64,000 nucleotides of DNA from Sulfurimonas sp. (GCF_028714655.1 NZ_JAQTLY010000007.1:1-64000), one strand, 5' to 3'. Positions 33,783-44,484 are shown, counted from the first letter of the stretch. The notes: generated by a model not told the origin, from the sequence alone. Made by a program: numbers and translations.

Positions 33783-35204
33783 ATGAAAGTTTTATTAACT
33801 GGTGCAAACGGATATATCGGAAGAAGACTAAAAAATATACTTAAAAATCAAAAAGGGATAGAGTTAAGAGTTTTTGTTCGTAACAAAAAGAGCCTTTCAA
33901 AAGATACGGTTGAAAATTTTGAAGTAATAGAGGGTGATACTTTTGACAAAGATGCTCTGAAAAAAGCGCTTGAAGGAGTCGATACGGCTTATTATTTAAT
34001 TCATTCGTTAAACAAAGAAAACTATAAAGAGCTTGATAAACTCTCAGCTCAAAATTTTATAGATACGGCAAGTGAATGTGGAGTAAAAAGAGTTGTCTAT
34101 CTTGGTGGATTAGGCGTAAAAAACAGTGACACTAGCAAACATCTGCTAAGCAGAATCGAGACAGGTGAGATACTTAGTTCATCAAACAGTGTACAGGCGG
34201 TATGGATACGAGCAGGAGTCATAATAGGCTCGGGGAGTGCTAGTTTTGAAATTATTAGAAATCTTGTAGAGAAATTGCCCGTTATGATTACGCCAAAGTG
34301 GGTAAACACTTATGCCCAACCAATAGCCGTAGATGATGTAATAAGCTATCTTCTCTCATCTTTATATATTGAATATGAGAAAAATTTAGTAGTTGATATA
34401 GGTTCTCAAAAGATGATGTACAGGGATATGATGCTTCAAACAGCAGAAGCGCTTGAACTTAAAAGATATATTTTTAGCGTTCCTTTTATGAGCATAAATC
34501 TGTCATCATACTGGCTCAACCTTTTTACTCCGGTGCCTTTTAGTGTCGCAAAAGCACTTATAGAGGGATTGAAATCTGAAGTGACTATTCAAAATGAGAA
34601 TGCAAAAATATATTTTTCATCTATTGTGCCTATGAGTTATAAAGATGCCGTTAAAAAGGCTGTGCAAGAGATAGAGCAAAATCAGGTTATAAGCAGATGG
34701 AGCGATGCCGACGATGCATGCTGGGATAAAATACACTCAAAAGAGATAAATGATGCTATTTTTGTAGATAGAAAAGAGGTGGATATAAGTTCTTATGATA
34801 AAGATAAAGTTTTTCTTGCTATAAAATCAATCGGCGGTAAAAACGGCTGGTTTGATTATGATTTTTTATGGGAACTTCGAGGAATTATAGATAAAGCTTT
34901 AGGCGGTGTCGGACTCAATCGCGGAAGAAGAGATAACTGTGACTTAAGACTCGGTGAATGTCTTGATTTTTGGAGAGTTGAAGATATAAAAGAGGGTGAG
35001 AGACTTCTTTTATTTGCTCAAATGAAACTACCCGGGCATGCATGGCTTGAGTTTAAGATAGACGGAGATAAACTTATCCAGTCTGCATATTTTTATCCTA
35101 AAGGGATATTTGGCAGGGTGTATTGGTATTTTTTTATACCTATGCACTATTTTATTTTTAATAATATGATAAAGAGTATTTTGAAAAACAGTTTAAAAAT
35201 TTAA
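33783..35204 (+). CDS. NAD(P)-binding SDR protein with DUF2867 domain
   Basis: A 473-residue protein. The N-terminal Rossmann domain (about 1-300) has TGANGYIGRRL and the extended-SDR layout of NmrA/epimerase-like proteins. The C-terminal domain (about 320-470) is DUF2867, with GKNGWFDYDFLWELRGIIDK, PGHAWLEF and GIFGRVYWYF. Fusions of this type are widespread; substrate unknown. Its start is preceded by GGGGTG. Divergent from the sensor operon and convergent with the lipid A cluster. Confidence 0.85.
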   Translation: MKVLLTGANGYIGRRLKNILKNQKGIELRVFVRNKKSLSKDTVENFEVIEGDTFDKDALKKALEGVDTAYYLIHSLNKENYKELDKLSAQNFIDTASECGVKRVVYLGGLGVKNSDTSKHLLSRIETGEILSSSNSVQAVWIRAGVIIGSGSASFEIIRNLVEKLPVMITPKWVNTYAQPIAVDDVISYLLSSLYIEYEKNLVVDIGSQKMMYRDMMLQTAEALELKRYIFSVPFMSINLSSYWLNLFTPVPFSVAKALIEGLKSEVTIQNENAKIYFSSIVPMSYKDAVKKAVQEIEQNQVISRWSDADDACWDKIHSKEINDAIFVDRKEVDISSYDKDKVFLAIKSIGGKNGWFDYDFLWELRGIIDKALGGVGLNRGRRDNCDLRLGECLDFWRVEDIKEGERLLLFAQMKLPGHAWLEFKIDGDKLIQSAYFYPKGIFGRVYWYFFIPMHYFIFNNMIKSILKNSLKI

Positions 35205-35225
35205 CGCTTTGCTCATTTTGCGTAA

Positions 35226-35966
35226 TTATTGAAGATTACTAGAGGCTATAAAAGAGGCAAGCCTAACTATGTAGTCGTTCTCATTTGTCTCTGCAATCTC
35301 TTGTGCTAAGATTTTATCCGTGCCGTCGCCTAAAACTTTTTTATAGATGGCTTTTATCTCTTCTATGTCCTCTTTATTTTCAAGCCTTCTTCTAAGACCG
35401 ATGACATTGAGTCCTTTTATGGTTGCTTTGTTTCCCTCAACCAGCATAAAAGGCGGTATGTCGGTTGTTACGACCGATGCTCCTCCTATCATAACACCCG
35501 TGCCGATTTTATTGTTTGCTTCGATTGTGCTAAATCCGCCGACGATTACTCTTTCTTCGCATTTTACATTTTCATACAGTCTGACGGCATTTGTAACTAT
35601 ACAAAATTCACCTAGTTCAACGCCAAAGAGTATCTGTACATAGCCCATAATGAAATTATTTGCGCCGATAGTGATTTTTTTGTTTTTCTCATCTTCGCTG
35701 TCTTGAGTACCGATTTGCGTAAACTCTCTTATGTGCGTTTTTGTTCCTACCGTTATTTCAGAATCATCGCATCCGATTGTAGCAAAACTAAAGATTTTTA
35801 CATTTTCGTCTATCGTTATTTTGCCTCTGAGAATAATATTTGACTCCAAGGTACAGCCCGATTTTATCTCTACGCCTTTGCCGATATGGCAAAATGGACC
35901 GATGATAACATCGGGAGCGATAATCGCACCTTCTTCAATTATGGTTGTTGTATGTATATTTGACAT
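35226..35966 (-). CDS. LpxA-like acyltransferase lacking the catalytic histidine
   Basis: A 246-residue left-handed beta-helix protein with hexapeptide repeats through about residue 180 and the LpxA-type C-terminal helices (GNKATIKGLNVIGLRRRLENKEDI). LpxA transfers 3-hydroxyacyl from ACP to UDP-GlcNAc or its 3-amino analogue. In LpxA proteins the active site reads close to AHIAHDC; here the aligned segment is GYVQILFGV, so the histidine base and the following aspartate are lost. It follows the gnnA-like gene with a one-base overlap in a lipid A cluster. Either it is a non-catalytic or altered acyltransferase, or a canonical LpxA elsewhere does the reaction. Confidence 0.85.
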   Translation of the reverse strand: MSNIHTTTIIEEGAIIAPDVIIGPFCHIGKGVEIKSGCTLESNIILRGKITIDENVKIFSFATIGCDDSEITVGTKTHIREFTQIGTQDSEDEKNKKITIGANNFIMGYVQILFGVELGEFCIVTNAVRLYENVKCEERVIVGGFSTIEANNKIGTGVMIGGASVVTTDIPPFMLVEGNKATIKGLNVIGLRRRLENKEDIEEIKAIYKKVLGDGTDKILAQEIAETNENDYIVRLASFIASSNLQ

Positions 35967-36874
35967 TACTTACTCGCGATTTCTAGTGTTATGATGCTGT
36001 CTTCTACTGAAGCCAAAGAACCTCTCTCACCGCTTTTTAGGTAGTGTATAAAGGCTTTTAGCTCTGATTCGAGAGCATTGTTTCTTTGAACAAAACAATT
36101 TTTTGTTATATATGAGCTTGGGTTTATATTTACTCTCTCATCAAGAGTTTGCGAGATGAGATCCGCTTCAAAATATTTAATTTTGCTATGCTCATCAACT
36201 CTGCAAGCCACGGCAATGCTTCTTTTTCTGTAAGGAGTAAGCCAGTTTGTAGTTATGTCACCGATGATTTTTCCCTCAAGTTCAAATGCCAGTATTGCAT
36301 TGTCTTCATGAGTTTTATGAATCTTTTGGGACTTAAATACAGCACTTTTAATGATATCTTTTTTTGTTATAAATCTTATCAAGTCGCTGTCGTGAACTGA
36401 AAGGTCGGTTAGTATGCCCACATCTGCTATTCGCTCGGGAAATGAGCCGCTGCGGGTGATGGAGATTGAGAGTATTTCATGGTGTTGTATCTCTTTTATA
36501 AGCGAGACGACAACAGGGTTAAATCTCTCTATATGCCCGACACAGCTTTTAATGCCGTTTTCTTTGACGGCTTCTAGTATCTCTTTTGCCTCTTCTACGC
36601 TTGAAGCGGCAGGTTTTTCTATAAAGATATCTATTTTACGCTCTGCGCATTTCAGGGCAACTGTTTTATGTAAAAAAGTGGGTGTTACTATAATAACGGC
36701 ATCAGGATTCGTTGTATCTAGCATAGTTTCTAGGTCAGTAAAAAAAGGTTCTTCAAATTCCCCGTTTTTTACGACATCGCAAAGTCCGACTATCTTGACT
36801 CCGCTGATATTTTTTAGAGTGTTGTAGTGGTTTTTTCCCATCAGTCCAAGCCCGACAATAGCAATTTTCTTCAA
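35966..36874 (-). CDS. gnnA: Gfo/Idh/MocA oxidoreductase, GnnA-like
   Basis: A 302-residue NAD-dependent sugar dehydrogenase with the Rossmann motif [12 protein letters not shown] at the N-terminus and the EKPAA motif near residue 92. Placed with an aminotransferase between lpxB and an lpxA homologue, as described for Acidithiobacillus ferrooxidans gnnA, it is predicted to oxidise the 3-hydroxyl of UDP-GlcNAc before transamination. A WlbA-type role on UDP-GlcNAc uronate is the alternative. Two bases separate it from gnnB. Confidence 0.8.
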   Translation of the reverse strand: MKKIAIVGLGLMGKNHYNTLKNISGVKIVGLCDVVKNGEFEEPFFTDLETMLDTTNPDAVIIVTPTFLHKTVALKCAERKIDIFIEKPAASSVEEAKEILEAVKENGIKSCVGHIERFNPVVVSLIKEIQHHEILSISITRSGSFPERIADVGILTDLSVHDSDLIRFITKKDIIKSAVFKSQKIHKTHEDNAILAFELEGKIIGDITTNWLTPYRKRSIAVACRVDEHSKIKYFEADLISQTLDERVNINPSSYITKNCFVQRNNALESELKAFIHYLKSGERGSLASVEDSIITLEIASK

Positions 36875-36876
36875 GA

Positions 36877-37968
36877 TTAACCTTTTATAGCTTGAACTAC
36901 GAAGTCCTGCTCCGCTTCACTTAAGTATGCGCTCATAGGCAGCGACATAATCTCTTTTGAGACAAGTTCGCTTATAGGAAAATCTCCCTCTTTGTAGCCT
37001 AAGTATGCAAATGCTTCTTGCAAGTGAAGAGGAAGCGGATAGTGAACTGCAGTGGGAACTCCAAGAGCGGATAGTTTTGCAACCATCGCTTCTCTATCTT
37101 TTACTCTGATAGAGTATTGGGCATAAACGCTTGTGTTTGTCTCTTTTATCTTTGGAGTGATAACTGCGGCATCTTCCAGCAAGTTGCTATATCTTGAGCC
37201 TATCTCTTCTCTAAGTTTTACTTCATTTTCAAAATGTTTTAGTTTAACACCTAAAATTGCGGCTTGAACAGCGTCAAGGCGACCGTTTATACCGATGTAT
37301 TTGTGTTTGTATCTCTCATTTTGACCGTGATTTAAAAGCATACGCATTTTTGCTGCAAGTTCATCGTCGCTAGTAAATATTGCTCCGCCGTCGCCGTAAG
37401 CTCCAAGAGGTTTTGACGGGAAAAAGCTGGTGCATGCAATCGTAGAGAGGTTACATGACTTTTTGCCGTTGTAAGTTGCGCCGAAACTCTGACACGCATC
37501 TTCTATAACCGTAATGTTATGTTTTTTGGCAATTGCATTTATCTCATCCATATCTGCGCATTGACCGTAGAGTGAAACGGGAATAATCGCTTTTGTTTTA
37601 GAAGTGATAGCCGCTTCGATTTTATAGGCATCTATGTTGTAGTTATCTTCGTTTATATCTATAAAAACACTCTTTGCGCCAAGCAGTGCAATAACTTCGG
37701 CAGTTGCTATAAATGTAAAAGGGGTAGTAATTACCTCATCGCCCGCACCGACATCAAGCGCCATAAGAGCCAGCAGAAGTGCATCGGTTCCGCTGCTGCA
37801 GCCTATGGCATGCTTTGCACCCGTATAAGTTGCAAGATTTTTCTCCAGTGAGTTTAGTTTCTCTCCGCCGATAAACTGTGCCGAGCTAAAAACCTCTAAA
37901 ACTTCACTGTCTATCTCATCTTTGTATGCTCTGTACTGCGCTTGTAAATCTATAAAATTAATCTTCAT
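36877..37968 (-). CDS. gnnB: DegT/DnrJ/EryC1 aminotransferase, GnnB-like
   Basis: A 363-residue PLP sugar aminotransferase. [13 protein letters not shown] binds the cofactor phosphate, EDACQSFGA carries the aspartate, and [16 protein letters not shown] contains the Schiff-base lysine near residue 186. With the GnnA-like dehydrogenase it should make UDP-GlcNAc3N (3-amino), allowing lipid A with amide-linked acyl chains, as known in Acidithiobacillus, Leptospira and Campylobacter. It overlaps lpxB by 11 bases. Confidence 0.82.
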   Translation of the reverse strand: MKINFIDLQAQYRAYKDEIDSEVLEVFSSAQFIGGEKLNSLEKNLATYTGAKHAIGCSSGTDALLLALMALDVGAGDEVITTPFTFIATAEVIALLGAKSVFIDINEDNYNIDAYKIEAAITSKTKAIIPVSLYGQCADMDEINAIAKKHNITVIEDACQSFGATYNGKKSCNLSTIACTSFFPSKPLGAYGDGGAIFTSDDELAAKMRMLLNHGQNERYKHKYIGINGRLDAVQAAILGVKLKHFENEVKLREEIGSRYSNLLEDAAVITPKIKETNTSVYAQYSIRVKDREAMVAKLSALGVPTAVHYPLPLHLQEAFAYLGYKEGDFPISELVSKEIMSLPMSAYLSEAEQDFVVQAIKG

Positions 37969-39013
37969 CTCTACCCTCTATTATTTTTGCTACTTTTTTT
38001 GAACTGCCGTGTTCCAAATAAGCTCTCAATGCTTTTGAATCGCTTAAAAACAAATCTCTATCATACTTTCTGAAAGCATTTATGAGATTTTGTGCAGTTA
38101 CGGCTTCTTGTATAAACTCCGGATGCAGCGCTTTGTTTTTAAATTTAGAAAACATTATATTGCCAAGACCTATATACTCCAGTTTTACAAGTCTGCTTGC
38201 AATAAAGTAATCTAGCGGTTTGGCAATATAGCTTAGCACAAAAGGTATTCCGATAAGCGATGCCTCCAAAGTAGCAGTTCCGCTACAGATAAATGCAAAG
38301 TCTGCTTCAAGAAGTGTTTTGTGTGCATCATTAGCTATTTTAAAACCTGAAAGGCTACCATAAAGTTCTTTTATATCTTCTTTAGAGAAATGCTTAGGTA
38401 TGATAATTGTTGAGTCGATACCGAGTTCTTTTTGAACTTCTTTAAAGATAGGCATAAGTTTTTTTATCTCACCCTTTCTGCTTCCGGGCATAAAAGCAAT
38501 ATGCTTTACCTCTTTGTTAATCTCCTCTTTAAACTCTTTTATCTGATCAAGCAGAGGATGTCCGACATACTCAATCGGCGCACTTTTTGAGTAGTAATCT
38601 TTTTCAAACGGCAGTATTGAAGCAAGGCAATCAACGGTTTTTTCCAAAACCGGAATCCGTTTTTTCTTCCATGCCCAAGCCTGAGGTAAAATATAGTATA
38701 TTATCTCTTTGTTCGGGTACTTTTTTTTGATTTTTTTGGCAAGCGGAAGATTAAATCCTGACGAGTCGATAAGCAGGATTTTATCGGCATCTTTTGCCAG
38801 TTCGACCATTTGCGAATTTAGTTTAAAAAAGAAACTTATTTTTTTTAGTACATCAACAAAACCCATTATTGCCAAAGATTGCAAATCAACTATCGGAGTT
38901 CCGAGTTCGCTGTCAAATATACCGATAAATTCCATATCGCCGCGTAACTCTTTTTTGAGAGATTTTAGGTGGATATTTGCCGAATGTTCAAGCGCGCTGA
39001 CCAATATCTTCAT
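37958..39013 (-). CDS. lpxB: Lipid-A-disaccharide synthase
   Basis: A GT19 glycosyltransferase of 351 residues that joins UDP-2,3-diacylglucosamine (or its diamino analogue) with lipid X. Family motifs are SALEHSANIHLKSL at the N-terminus, YILPQAWAWKKKR, GHPLLDQI near residue 167, MPGSRKGEI and the donor-binding SGTATLEASLIGIPFVLSY. It overlaps the cytochrome gene by four bases and gnnB by 11, so the cluster is one transcript. Confidence 0.93.
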   Translation of the reverse strand: MKILVSALEHSANIHLKSLKKELRGDMEFIGIFDSELGTPIVDLQSLAIMGFVDVLKKISFFFKLNSQMVELAKDADKILLIDSSGFNLPLAKKIKKKYPNKEIIYYILPQAWAWKKKRIPVLEKTVDCLASILPFEKDYYSKSAPIEYVGHPLLDQIKEFKEEINKEVKHIAFMPGSRKGEIKKLMPIFKEVQKELGIDSTIIIPKHFSKEDIKELYGSLSGFKIANDAHKTLLEADFAFICSGTATLEASLIGIPFVLSYIAKPLDYFIASRLVKLEYIGLGNIMFSKFKNKALHPEFIQEAVTAQNLINAFRKYDRDLFLSDSKALRAYLEHGSSKKVAKIIEGRDED

Positions 39014-39378
39014 GAACCGCCGTCTCCTTGTGTTTTGTATTTATCATCATATCTTTTTCCGCTTTTCTCCTCAACAAACTCATACATATAGGTAGTCAAA
39101 TCTTCTATCTCTTTGTCGCTTAAATCGAGCGCAAAAGCTATCATCATCTCTTGTTGCTGATTGTCGGATATTTTAGAGCGAAATCTTTTGAGTTTGTATG
39201 ACATATACCCTTTTGCTCTGTTTGCAAGATATGGATATTTGTGTAAACCTTCCAATTTTGTTCCGTGGCAGCTGTAACACCCTTTTTGCATATAAAGGCG
39301 TTTGCCTGATTCATATGCCGCCGAGGCATCCAAAAAAGAGTGTAGTAGTAAAAATAAAAAAATGTATCGCAATATCAA
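39010..39378 (-). CDS. Small periplasmic monoheme cytochrome c
   Basis: A 122-residue protein with a signal peptide (about 1-20), one heme c site CYSCH near residue 34, and a likely axial methionine in QQEMMIAFALDLSD. The class I cytochrome layout with a KGY-MSYKLKRFRS middle matches small c553-like carriers. It is the first gene of the lipid A cluster transcript; a functional link is not apparent. Confidence 0.88.
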   Translation of the reverse strand: MILRYIFLFLLLHSFLDASAAYESGKRLYMQKGCYSCHGTKLEGLHKYPYLANRAKGYMSYKLKRFRSKISDNQQQEMMIAFALDLSDKEIEDLTTYMYEFVEEKSGKRYDDKYKTQGDGGS

Positions 39379-39402
39379 ACCTTAAATAAAATGAAATTAT
39401 TT

Positions 39403-41652
39403 CTAATTTGTGTTAAGGGTACCCTTAACATATCTGCTTAAAGTAGTAAAAAATTTTTCTACATCAATGGGTTTGGCAAGATGTTCATTCATTCCTGCGG
39501 CTTTTGTTTTTTCTATCTCATCTATCATTACATTTGCACTCAAGGCAATAATCGGGATATCTTTATCGATGCTTCTGATGATTTTAGTTGCTTCGTAACC
39601 GCCCATAACCGGCATCTGCAAATCCATAAGAATAAGTTCATATTTGCCGCTCTCAAACATATCGACTGCTTCTTTGCCGTTTTTTGCAACATCTATCTCT
39701 TTAACATGATCTTCCAATAGCCCTAAAAGTATGAGTTGATTTGTTACATTATCCTCTACAATGAGTATTTTGTTTAAATTTAATGTCTTTTTATCAAACT
39801 CGGTTTTTTCCTCATTTATATTCATAAAATTCGGTTCTATTTCTTGAATCTCTATGTCAAAGAAGAAGCTGCTGCCAATCCCCTCTTTGCTCACTACCCA
39901 AATTTTACCGCCCATTAACTCCGCAAGCTCTTTGCAGATAGCAAGTCCTAAGCCGGTTCCGCCATATTTTCTTGTAGTAGAATTATCGGCTTGTGAGAAG
40001 GACTTAAAGAGTTTTTTCTGTTGTTCGTAACTTAAGCCGATACCTGTGTCTCTGATTTGAAATCTTAATTTGTCGTCATCAATCTTTATAATGGTTATAT
40101 AAATATCCCCGTTGTTAGAAGTAAATTTAACGGCATTACTTAATAAATTTGTTAATATTTGAGAAATTCTTAAACTGTCTCCGTAAAAATAGTCTTTTAA
40201 ATTATGTCCGTACTTAAGATGAATTCTTATATTTTTTTCTTGAACTGTGAATTTTAAAGATTCTATGATGCCGCTAACACTTTTTTTAAGATTAAAAGTA
40301 GTTTTTTCAATCGTTAATTTTCCGGCTTCAATTTTTGAAAAATCTAAAATATCATTTATAATTCTAAGGAGTGATTTAGCTGAATTGTCAATGTTTTTAA
40401 GAAAATTCATCTGCTCTTTAGTTAATTTTGTTTCCAATAATAGATGGCTCATGCCGATAACACCGTTGATAGGTGTTCTAATCTCATGTGACATATTTGC
40501 CAAAAACTGCGATTTTGCTTTTGTTGCTTTTAGGGCATTTGTTTTTTCTTTCTCTAGCTCTTTTGTTCTCTCCTTTACTATTTTTTCTAGGTTTATACGC
40601 CGTTTTATATCAAGATAGATAACGGTAGATAAAAGCAGTAAACCTAAAAAAGCAACACAATTTATCCATATATACTCATGTCTCATATCTTTAAGATATT
40701 GATTTTTTTTGTATGAAACCAGATATGCTACGGTAGAGCCTTTTTCTATATCTTTTATAGGTAAAAAAGAGACTATGGTAGATGAGTGTTTATCATGATA
40801 GTAGAGTGCAAACGAGTTGTTATGTTCTATGTTTTTTGCGATCTCTTTTTTTAATTTTTTAGCGATATCTATCTTTTGGGAAGCAATGTTTTTGGCATCA
40901 TCGGAAGTAGTTATGGAAAAAAGAAAATCATCATGCTCGATACTTTCTGTATATTTTGCGCCTGAATTATTTTTATATATATTGGAATCAAAAATATTTT
41001 TTTTGATTATAAAGCTGGTATCCGTATCGTGTAGCTTTGTCATGTTTTCTTGTATGCTTTGAGATGAAAAGGATATATCTACGCTCCCTAAAAAATCATC
41101 TTTGTAAAAAAGCGGAAAGAGGTTGCGAAAACCGTGATCTACTTTGCCTTGTTCAAAACCGCTTATGGGTTTACGGTTTGTGTTTATATATGCAAATGAG
41201 TGGCGAACCGTCGATAAATCGTCACCGAATACATCCGGGCTATGCATTCTTAAAAATGATCTGTTGTCTTCAAAAGCAAACTGAATGATGTTAACACCGC
41301 TCTCTTTTAGGCGCTCAAAAATCGGTTTAACCTTAAAATAGAGCATTGCACGAAACATATTGCGCTCTTCTTCGTCTTTTGCATATTTTGCTTTGTAAAA
41401 TAGCTCTAAAACCGTAGTACTGTTAAAAACTTCATAATTGATAATATCGGAAATTATACGGTATCTTTCCGTCATACCTTTATAGTTGTGTTGCAAATCA
41501 ATGATTTGTTGGTTTAACAGCAACTCTATGCGTCTGTTTTTATCATTGGTGGTAACAAAATAGATAGTGAGATAAATGGAGAAAAAAAGTATAACAATAA
41601 AAGCTCTAACCGTATTTAACGAATATCTCAAATCGTTGCCTTTTTTTTTCAA
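39403..41652 (-). CDS. Hybrid sensor histidine kinase with CACHE-like sensor and receiver
   Basis: A 749-residue membrane kinase. TM1 (about 12-30) and TM2 (about 327-347) enclose a periplasmic sensor of CACHE-like appearance ([23 protein letters not shown]). The kinase core follows: H-box [18 protein letters not shown]-box [16 protein letters not shown], and [11 protein letters not shown]-terminal receiver (about 630-745) has the phospho-aspartate in [13 protein letters not shown] run of nine A residues in the DNA follows the start codon (K2-K4). No adjacent cognate regulator. Confidence 0.92.
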   Translation of the reverse strand: MKKKGNDLRYSLNTVRAFIVILFFSIYLTIYFVTTNDKNRRIELLLNQQIIDLQHNYKGMTERYRIISDIINYEVFNSTTVLELFYKAKYAKDEEERNMFRAMLYFKVKPIFERLKESGVNIIQFAFEDNRSFLRMHSPDVFGDDLSTVRHSFAYINTNRKPISGFEQGKVDHGFRNLFPLFYKDDFLGSVDISFSSQSIQENMTKLHDTDTSFIIKKNIFDSNIYKNNSGAKYTESIEHDDFLFSITTSDDAKNIASQKIDIAKKLKKEIAKNIEHNNSFALYYHDKHSSTIVSFLPIKDIEKGSTVAYLVSYKKNQYLKDMRHEYIWINCVAFLGLLLLSTVIYLDIKRRINLEKIVKERTKELEKEKTNALKATKAKSQFLANMSHEIRTPINGVIGMSHLLLETKLTKEQMNFLKNIDNSAKSLLRIINDILDFSKIEAGKLTIEKTTFNLKKSVSGIIESLKFTVQEKNIRIHLKYGHNLKDYFYGDSLRISQILTNLLSNAVKFTSNNGDIYITIIKIDDDKLRFQIRDTGIGLSYEQQKKLFKSFSQADNSTTRKYGGTGLGLAICKELAELMGGKIWVVSKEGIGSSFFFDIEIQEIEPNFMNINEEKTEFDKKTLNLNKILIVEDNVTNQLILLGLLEDHVKEIDVAKNGKEAVDMFESGKYELILMDLQMPVMGGYEATKIIRSIDKDIPIIALSANVMIDEIEKTKAAGMNEHLAKPIDVEKFFTTLSRYVKGTLNTN

Positions 41653-41737
41653 AAAGTATAGCTTATCTTCATAAAATTAATCTTATTTATAAGGCATAAT
41701 CTATTACAATTTCATCAACATTCCAAAGGTTGAAGAG

Positions 41738-42934
41738 ATGGTAATAAAAAATGCGATAGTTTGTGATGTAGAGTGTGAGAGGGAAGTTGATGTCCGTATT
41801 GAGGGCGGTATAATAACCGAGATAGGTTCAAATCTCATCGATAGCGAAGTTATAGACGCAGAGGGTTTATACTTTATGCCTCTTTTGGTTGATACCAATA
41901 TAAGAGTTCAAGACTCGGCACTAAACGCCAAAAATATAAAAGCCGTCTCAGATGAAGCGCTTAAGGGCGGAATAGGGCATATCGTTTTAAATCCAAACGG
42001 TACGCCTGCAATAGATAATGAGATAGTTTTGGAGTTTGCTCAAAACGGACTGCATGATTTAAGCGGTGCAAAAGTTGATTTGATGTTAAACACTCTAAAA
42101 GAGGATGCAACGCTTAGCAATATCGCGATTTTATTAAAACGCGGTGCAATAGCGCCGTATATGAGTACGATTGCAAAAAATGATGTAGCCATTAAAATTG
42201 CGCAGTATTGCCAAATGTACGGGGTTACTCTTTTTTGTAAAGCCGAAGACAATTCACTGATAAGCAGCGGTGTTATGCTAGAGGGCGATGTCGGCTCAAA
42301 ACTGGGACTCGCAGGCATACCGGATCTTAGCGAAGTTTTACATGTGTCTCGTATGATAGAACTTGCCAGACACTTTAAGATAAAGATTTTATTCAAATCA
42401 ATCGCTTCTCCTCGTTCAATCTACCTAATCGACAAAGCAAAAAAAGAGGGAGTGGATGTCAGATGCGAGGTGTCTGTTCATCATCTTATAAATTCCGATG
42501 AGGCTTGCAAAAACTTTAACACTACCGCAAAACTAAATCCGCCTCTGGCTTGTAAAGACGATATGAAACTTCTTCAAGATGCGCTGAAAAACAACCAAAT
42601 CGATATTTTAACGACTCTTCATCAGCCAAGCTCTCCGGTAAATAAAGAGGTAGCGTTTTATGATGCGGCTTACGGGTGTGAGGGGCTTAAAAATGCAATG
42701 AGTCTCTACTATACAAAACTTGTAAAGAGCAATATTATTTCTATGAGCCATCTTGTAAGAGTTTGCGTGAAAAACCCATCGGATACCATAGGATGTGAGC
42801 GTGGAGTTATAAAGGTAGGCGAGAGAGCAAATGCAATGCTTTTTGACCCAAATAAAACCGTAACTATGGATGAAAAATTCTCACTCTACGACGGTGAAAA
42901 ATTATACGGTGAAATTAAAAAGACTTTTTATTAA
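41738..42934 (+). CDS. Degenerate dihydroorotase-like protein (pseudo-DHOase)
   Basis: A 398-residue amidohydrolase-fold protein homologous to class I dihydroorotase, but the metal site is lost. The usual D-x-H-x-H motif reads VDTNIRVQD near residue 52; the catalytic aspartate region, normally TDHAPH, reads TTLHQPSS near residue 291. Inactive dihydroorotase homologues are known to bind and support aspartate transcarbamoylase, as in Pseudomonas PyrC'. A similar structural role in pyrimidine synthesis is likely but inferred; no pyrB is in the window. An active dihydroorotase is expected elsewhere. Confidence 0.85.
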   Translation: MVIKNAIVCDVECEREVDVRIEGGIITEIGSNLIDSEVIDAEGLYFMPLLVDTNIRVQDSALNAKNIKAVSDEALKGGIGHIVLNPNGTPAIDNEIVLEFAQNGLHDLSGAKVDLMLNTLKEDATLSNIAILLKRGAIAPYMSTIAKNDVAIKIAQYCQMYGVTLFCKAEDNSLISSGVMLEGDVGSKLGLAGIPDLSEVLHVSRMIELARHFKIKILFKSIASPRSIYLIDKAKKEGVDVRCEVSVHHLINSDEACKNFNTTAKLNPPLACKDDMKLLQDALKNNQIDILTTLHQPSSPVNKEVAFYDAAYGCEGLKNAMSLYYTKLVKSNIISMSHLVRVCVKNPSDTIGCERGVIKVGERANAMLFDPNKTVTMDEKFSLYDGEKLYGEIKKTFY

Positions 42935-42972
42935 GAATATGATAATATTCCAAAAAAACTAAGGAACGCAAA

Positions 42973-43209
42973 ATGTTACATGAATACCGTGATATTATTA
43001 CTCATATGAAAGAAACAGGAAATGAGAACGCTCATTTTTTAAGAATCTTCAACAAACACAACGAGCTTGACGACAATATAACAAAAGCTGAAAACGGTGA
43101 TGTAATATTAACTGATATGGAGCTGGAAACTCTTAAAAAAGAGAAGTTAATGTTAAAAGATGAAGCTTACGGACTTATTCTAAAGTATAAAAAAGAGCAT
43201 AACCTATAA
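42973..43209 (+). CDS. YdcH-family small protein (DUF465)
   Basis: A 78-residue highly charged helical protein starting LHEYRDIITHMKETGNENAHFLRIFNKHNELDDNI, the YdcH/DUF465 pattern of a helical hairpin. Function unknown in the family. AAGGA precedes the ATG. A family B repeat palindrome follows and separates it from convergent tgt. Confidence 0.87.
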   Translation: MLHEYRDIITHMKETGNENAHFLRIFNKHNELDDNITKAENGDVILTDMELETLKKEKLMLKDEAYGLILKYKKEHNL

Positions 43210-43251
43210 GACTGCCACGGCTTTTTCAAAGCCTCGCAGTGACAGTCACTG

Positions 43252-43292
43252 AGATTGCCGCGCTTGTCATTGCGAGCGAAGCGCGGCAATCT
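43252..43292. terminator. Family B palindrome, likely bidirectional terminator
   Basis: A perfect 14-bp stem (43252-43265 with 43279-43292), AGATTGCCGCGCTT pairing with AAGCGCGGCAATCT, around a 13-base loop that contains GTCATTGCGAGCG. It lies between convergent ydcH and tgt. A second, imperfect hairpin GACTGCC...GACAGTC precedes it at 43210-43247. It belongs to the same repeat family as 27064-27213. Confidence 0.65.
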
Positions 43293-43310
43293 GAAAACTA
43301 TTCAGAGTAT

Positions 43311-44429
43311 TTAACCTCTTTTTGCATAAAACTCCGCTTTAAACTCCGCGTATTTATCTTGTAAAATCGCTTCTCTGGCTTTTTTCATAAGATTTAAATA
43401 ATAATGTAAGTTATGAATGGTCGCAAGTCTGAAGTATGTTATCTCTCTTGCTCGAAATAGGTGATTTAAGTACGCTCTTGTGTATCTTTTGCATGTAAGA
43501 CATTCGCACTCGCTATCTACGGGAGTGTTATCCTCTTTGAACGGGGCACCTTTGATGTTTAATCTTCCAAACGATGTAAAAAGAGTTCCGTTTCTGGCAT
43601 TTCGTGTGGGCATAACACAGTCAAACATATCTATGCCTCGCTCTATGTTCTCCACCAAATCTTCAGGCGTTCCTACTCCCATAAGATAACGCGGTTTATC
43701 TTTGGGCATATACTGCACAGTATGTTCAACCGTATCGTACATATCTTGATTTGCTTCGCCTACACTAAGTCCGCCTATGGCAAAACCGTCAAAATCAAGT
43801 TCGCAAAGCTCCGTCGCACTCTTTGTTCTAAAAGCTTTGTCCGTTCCGCCTTGTATGATTGCAAATATATTTTGCTCCAAGCCGACACCCTCTTTTTGTT
43901 TTGCTCTAAAATAGCCGATAGACTCTTTTGCCCATGCCGTAGTTCTCTCTATGCTTAGCGCAATGCGCTCCTGTGTTGCGGGAAGTGCAACTAAATCGTC
44001 CAGAATCATCATAATGTCCGAGCCAAGATTATGCTGAATATCTATGACTTTTTTTGGAGTAAAGAAGTGTTTGCTTCCGTCTATGTGGCTTCTAAACTCT
44101 ATGCCGCTTTGCGAAGCTTTGGATATGTCGCTAAGGCTAAATGCCTGAAAACCGCCGCTATCGGTCAAAAAACTTTTAGGGTAAGTTGTAAAGCCGTGAA
44201 GTTTGCCCATTTTGGCAACCGTTTCATCTCCGGGACGAAGATACATATGATAGGTATTTGCCAAAATTATCTCGGCTCCAAGCAAATCTACTACATCTTG
44301 CATGTCGAGTGATTTAACGCTGCCAACCGTTCCTACCGGCATAAAAACAGGTGTTTTAATGGTAGAGTGAGCTGTTTTTATGGTACATGCTCTTGCATTT
44401 TTTGAAGTTGCTTCTAAAGTAAATTCCAT
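43311..44429 (-). CDS. tgt: tRNA-guanine transglycosylase
   Basis: Inserts preQ1 at position 34 of GUN tRNAs in queuosine synthesis. The catalytic aspartate region [12 protein letters not shown] is near residue 90, the second aspartate is in [14 protein letters not shown] near residue 267, and the zinc site is CECLTCKRY with the downstream histidine of LNHLF. 372 residues is standard. Confidence 0.97.
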   Translation of the reverse strand: MEFTLEATSKNARACTIKTAHSTIKTPVFMPVGTVGSVKSLDMQDVVDLLGAEIILANTYHMYLRPGDETVAKMGKLHGFTTYPKSFLTDSGGFQAFSLSDISKASQSGIEFRSHIDGSKHFFTPKKVIDIQHNLGSDIMMILDDLVALPATQERIALSIERTTAWAKESIGYFRAKQKEGVGLEQNIFAIIQGGTDKAFRTKSATELCELDFDGFAIGGLSVGEANQDMYDTVEHTVQYMPKDKPRYLMGVGTPEDLVENIERGIDMFDCVMPTRNARNGTLFTSFGRLNIKGAPFKEDNTPVDSECECLTCKRYTRAYLNHLFRAREITYFRLATIHNLHYYLNLMKKAREAILQDKYAEFKAEFYAKRG

Positions 44430-44484
44430 GTGTAGTCGGTTCCTAAAGCTTATAATTTTTAGAAATTATAGCATTTTACTTATT

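Noticed and set aside
35226-36874. WlbA/WlbB-type pathway for a uronic acid sugar
   Set aside because: The acyltransferase has the C-terminal helices of LpxA and the cluster starts with lpxB, favouring lipid A; not fully excluded.
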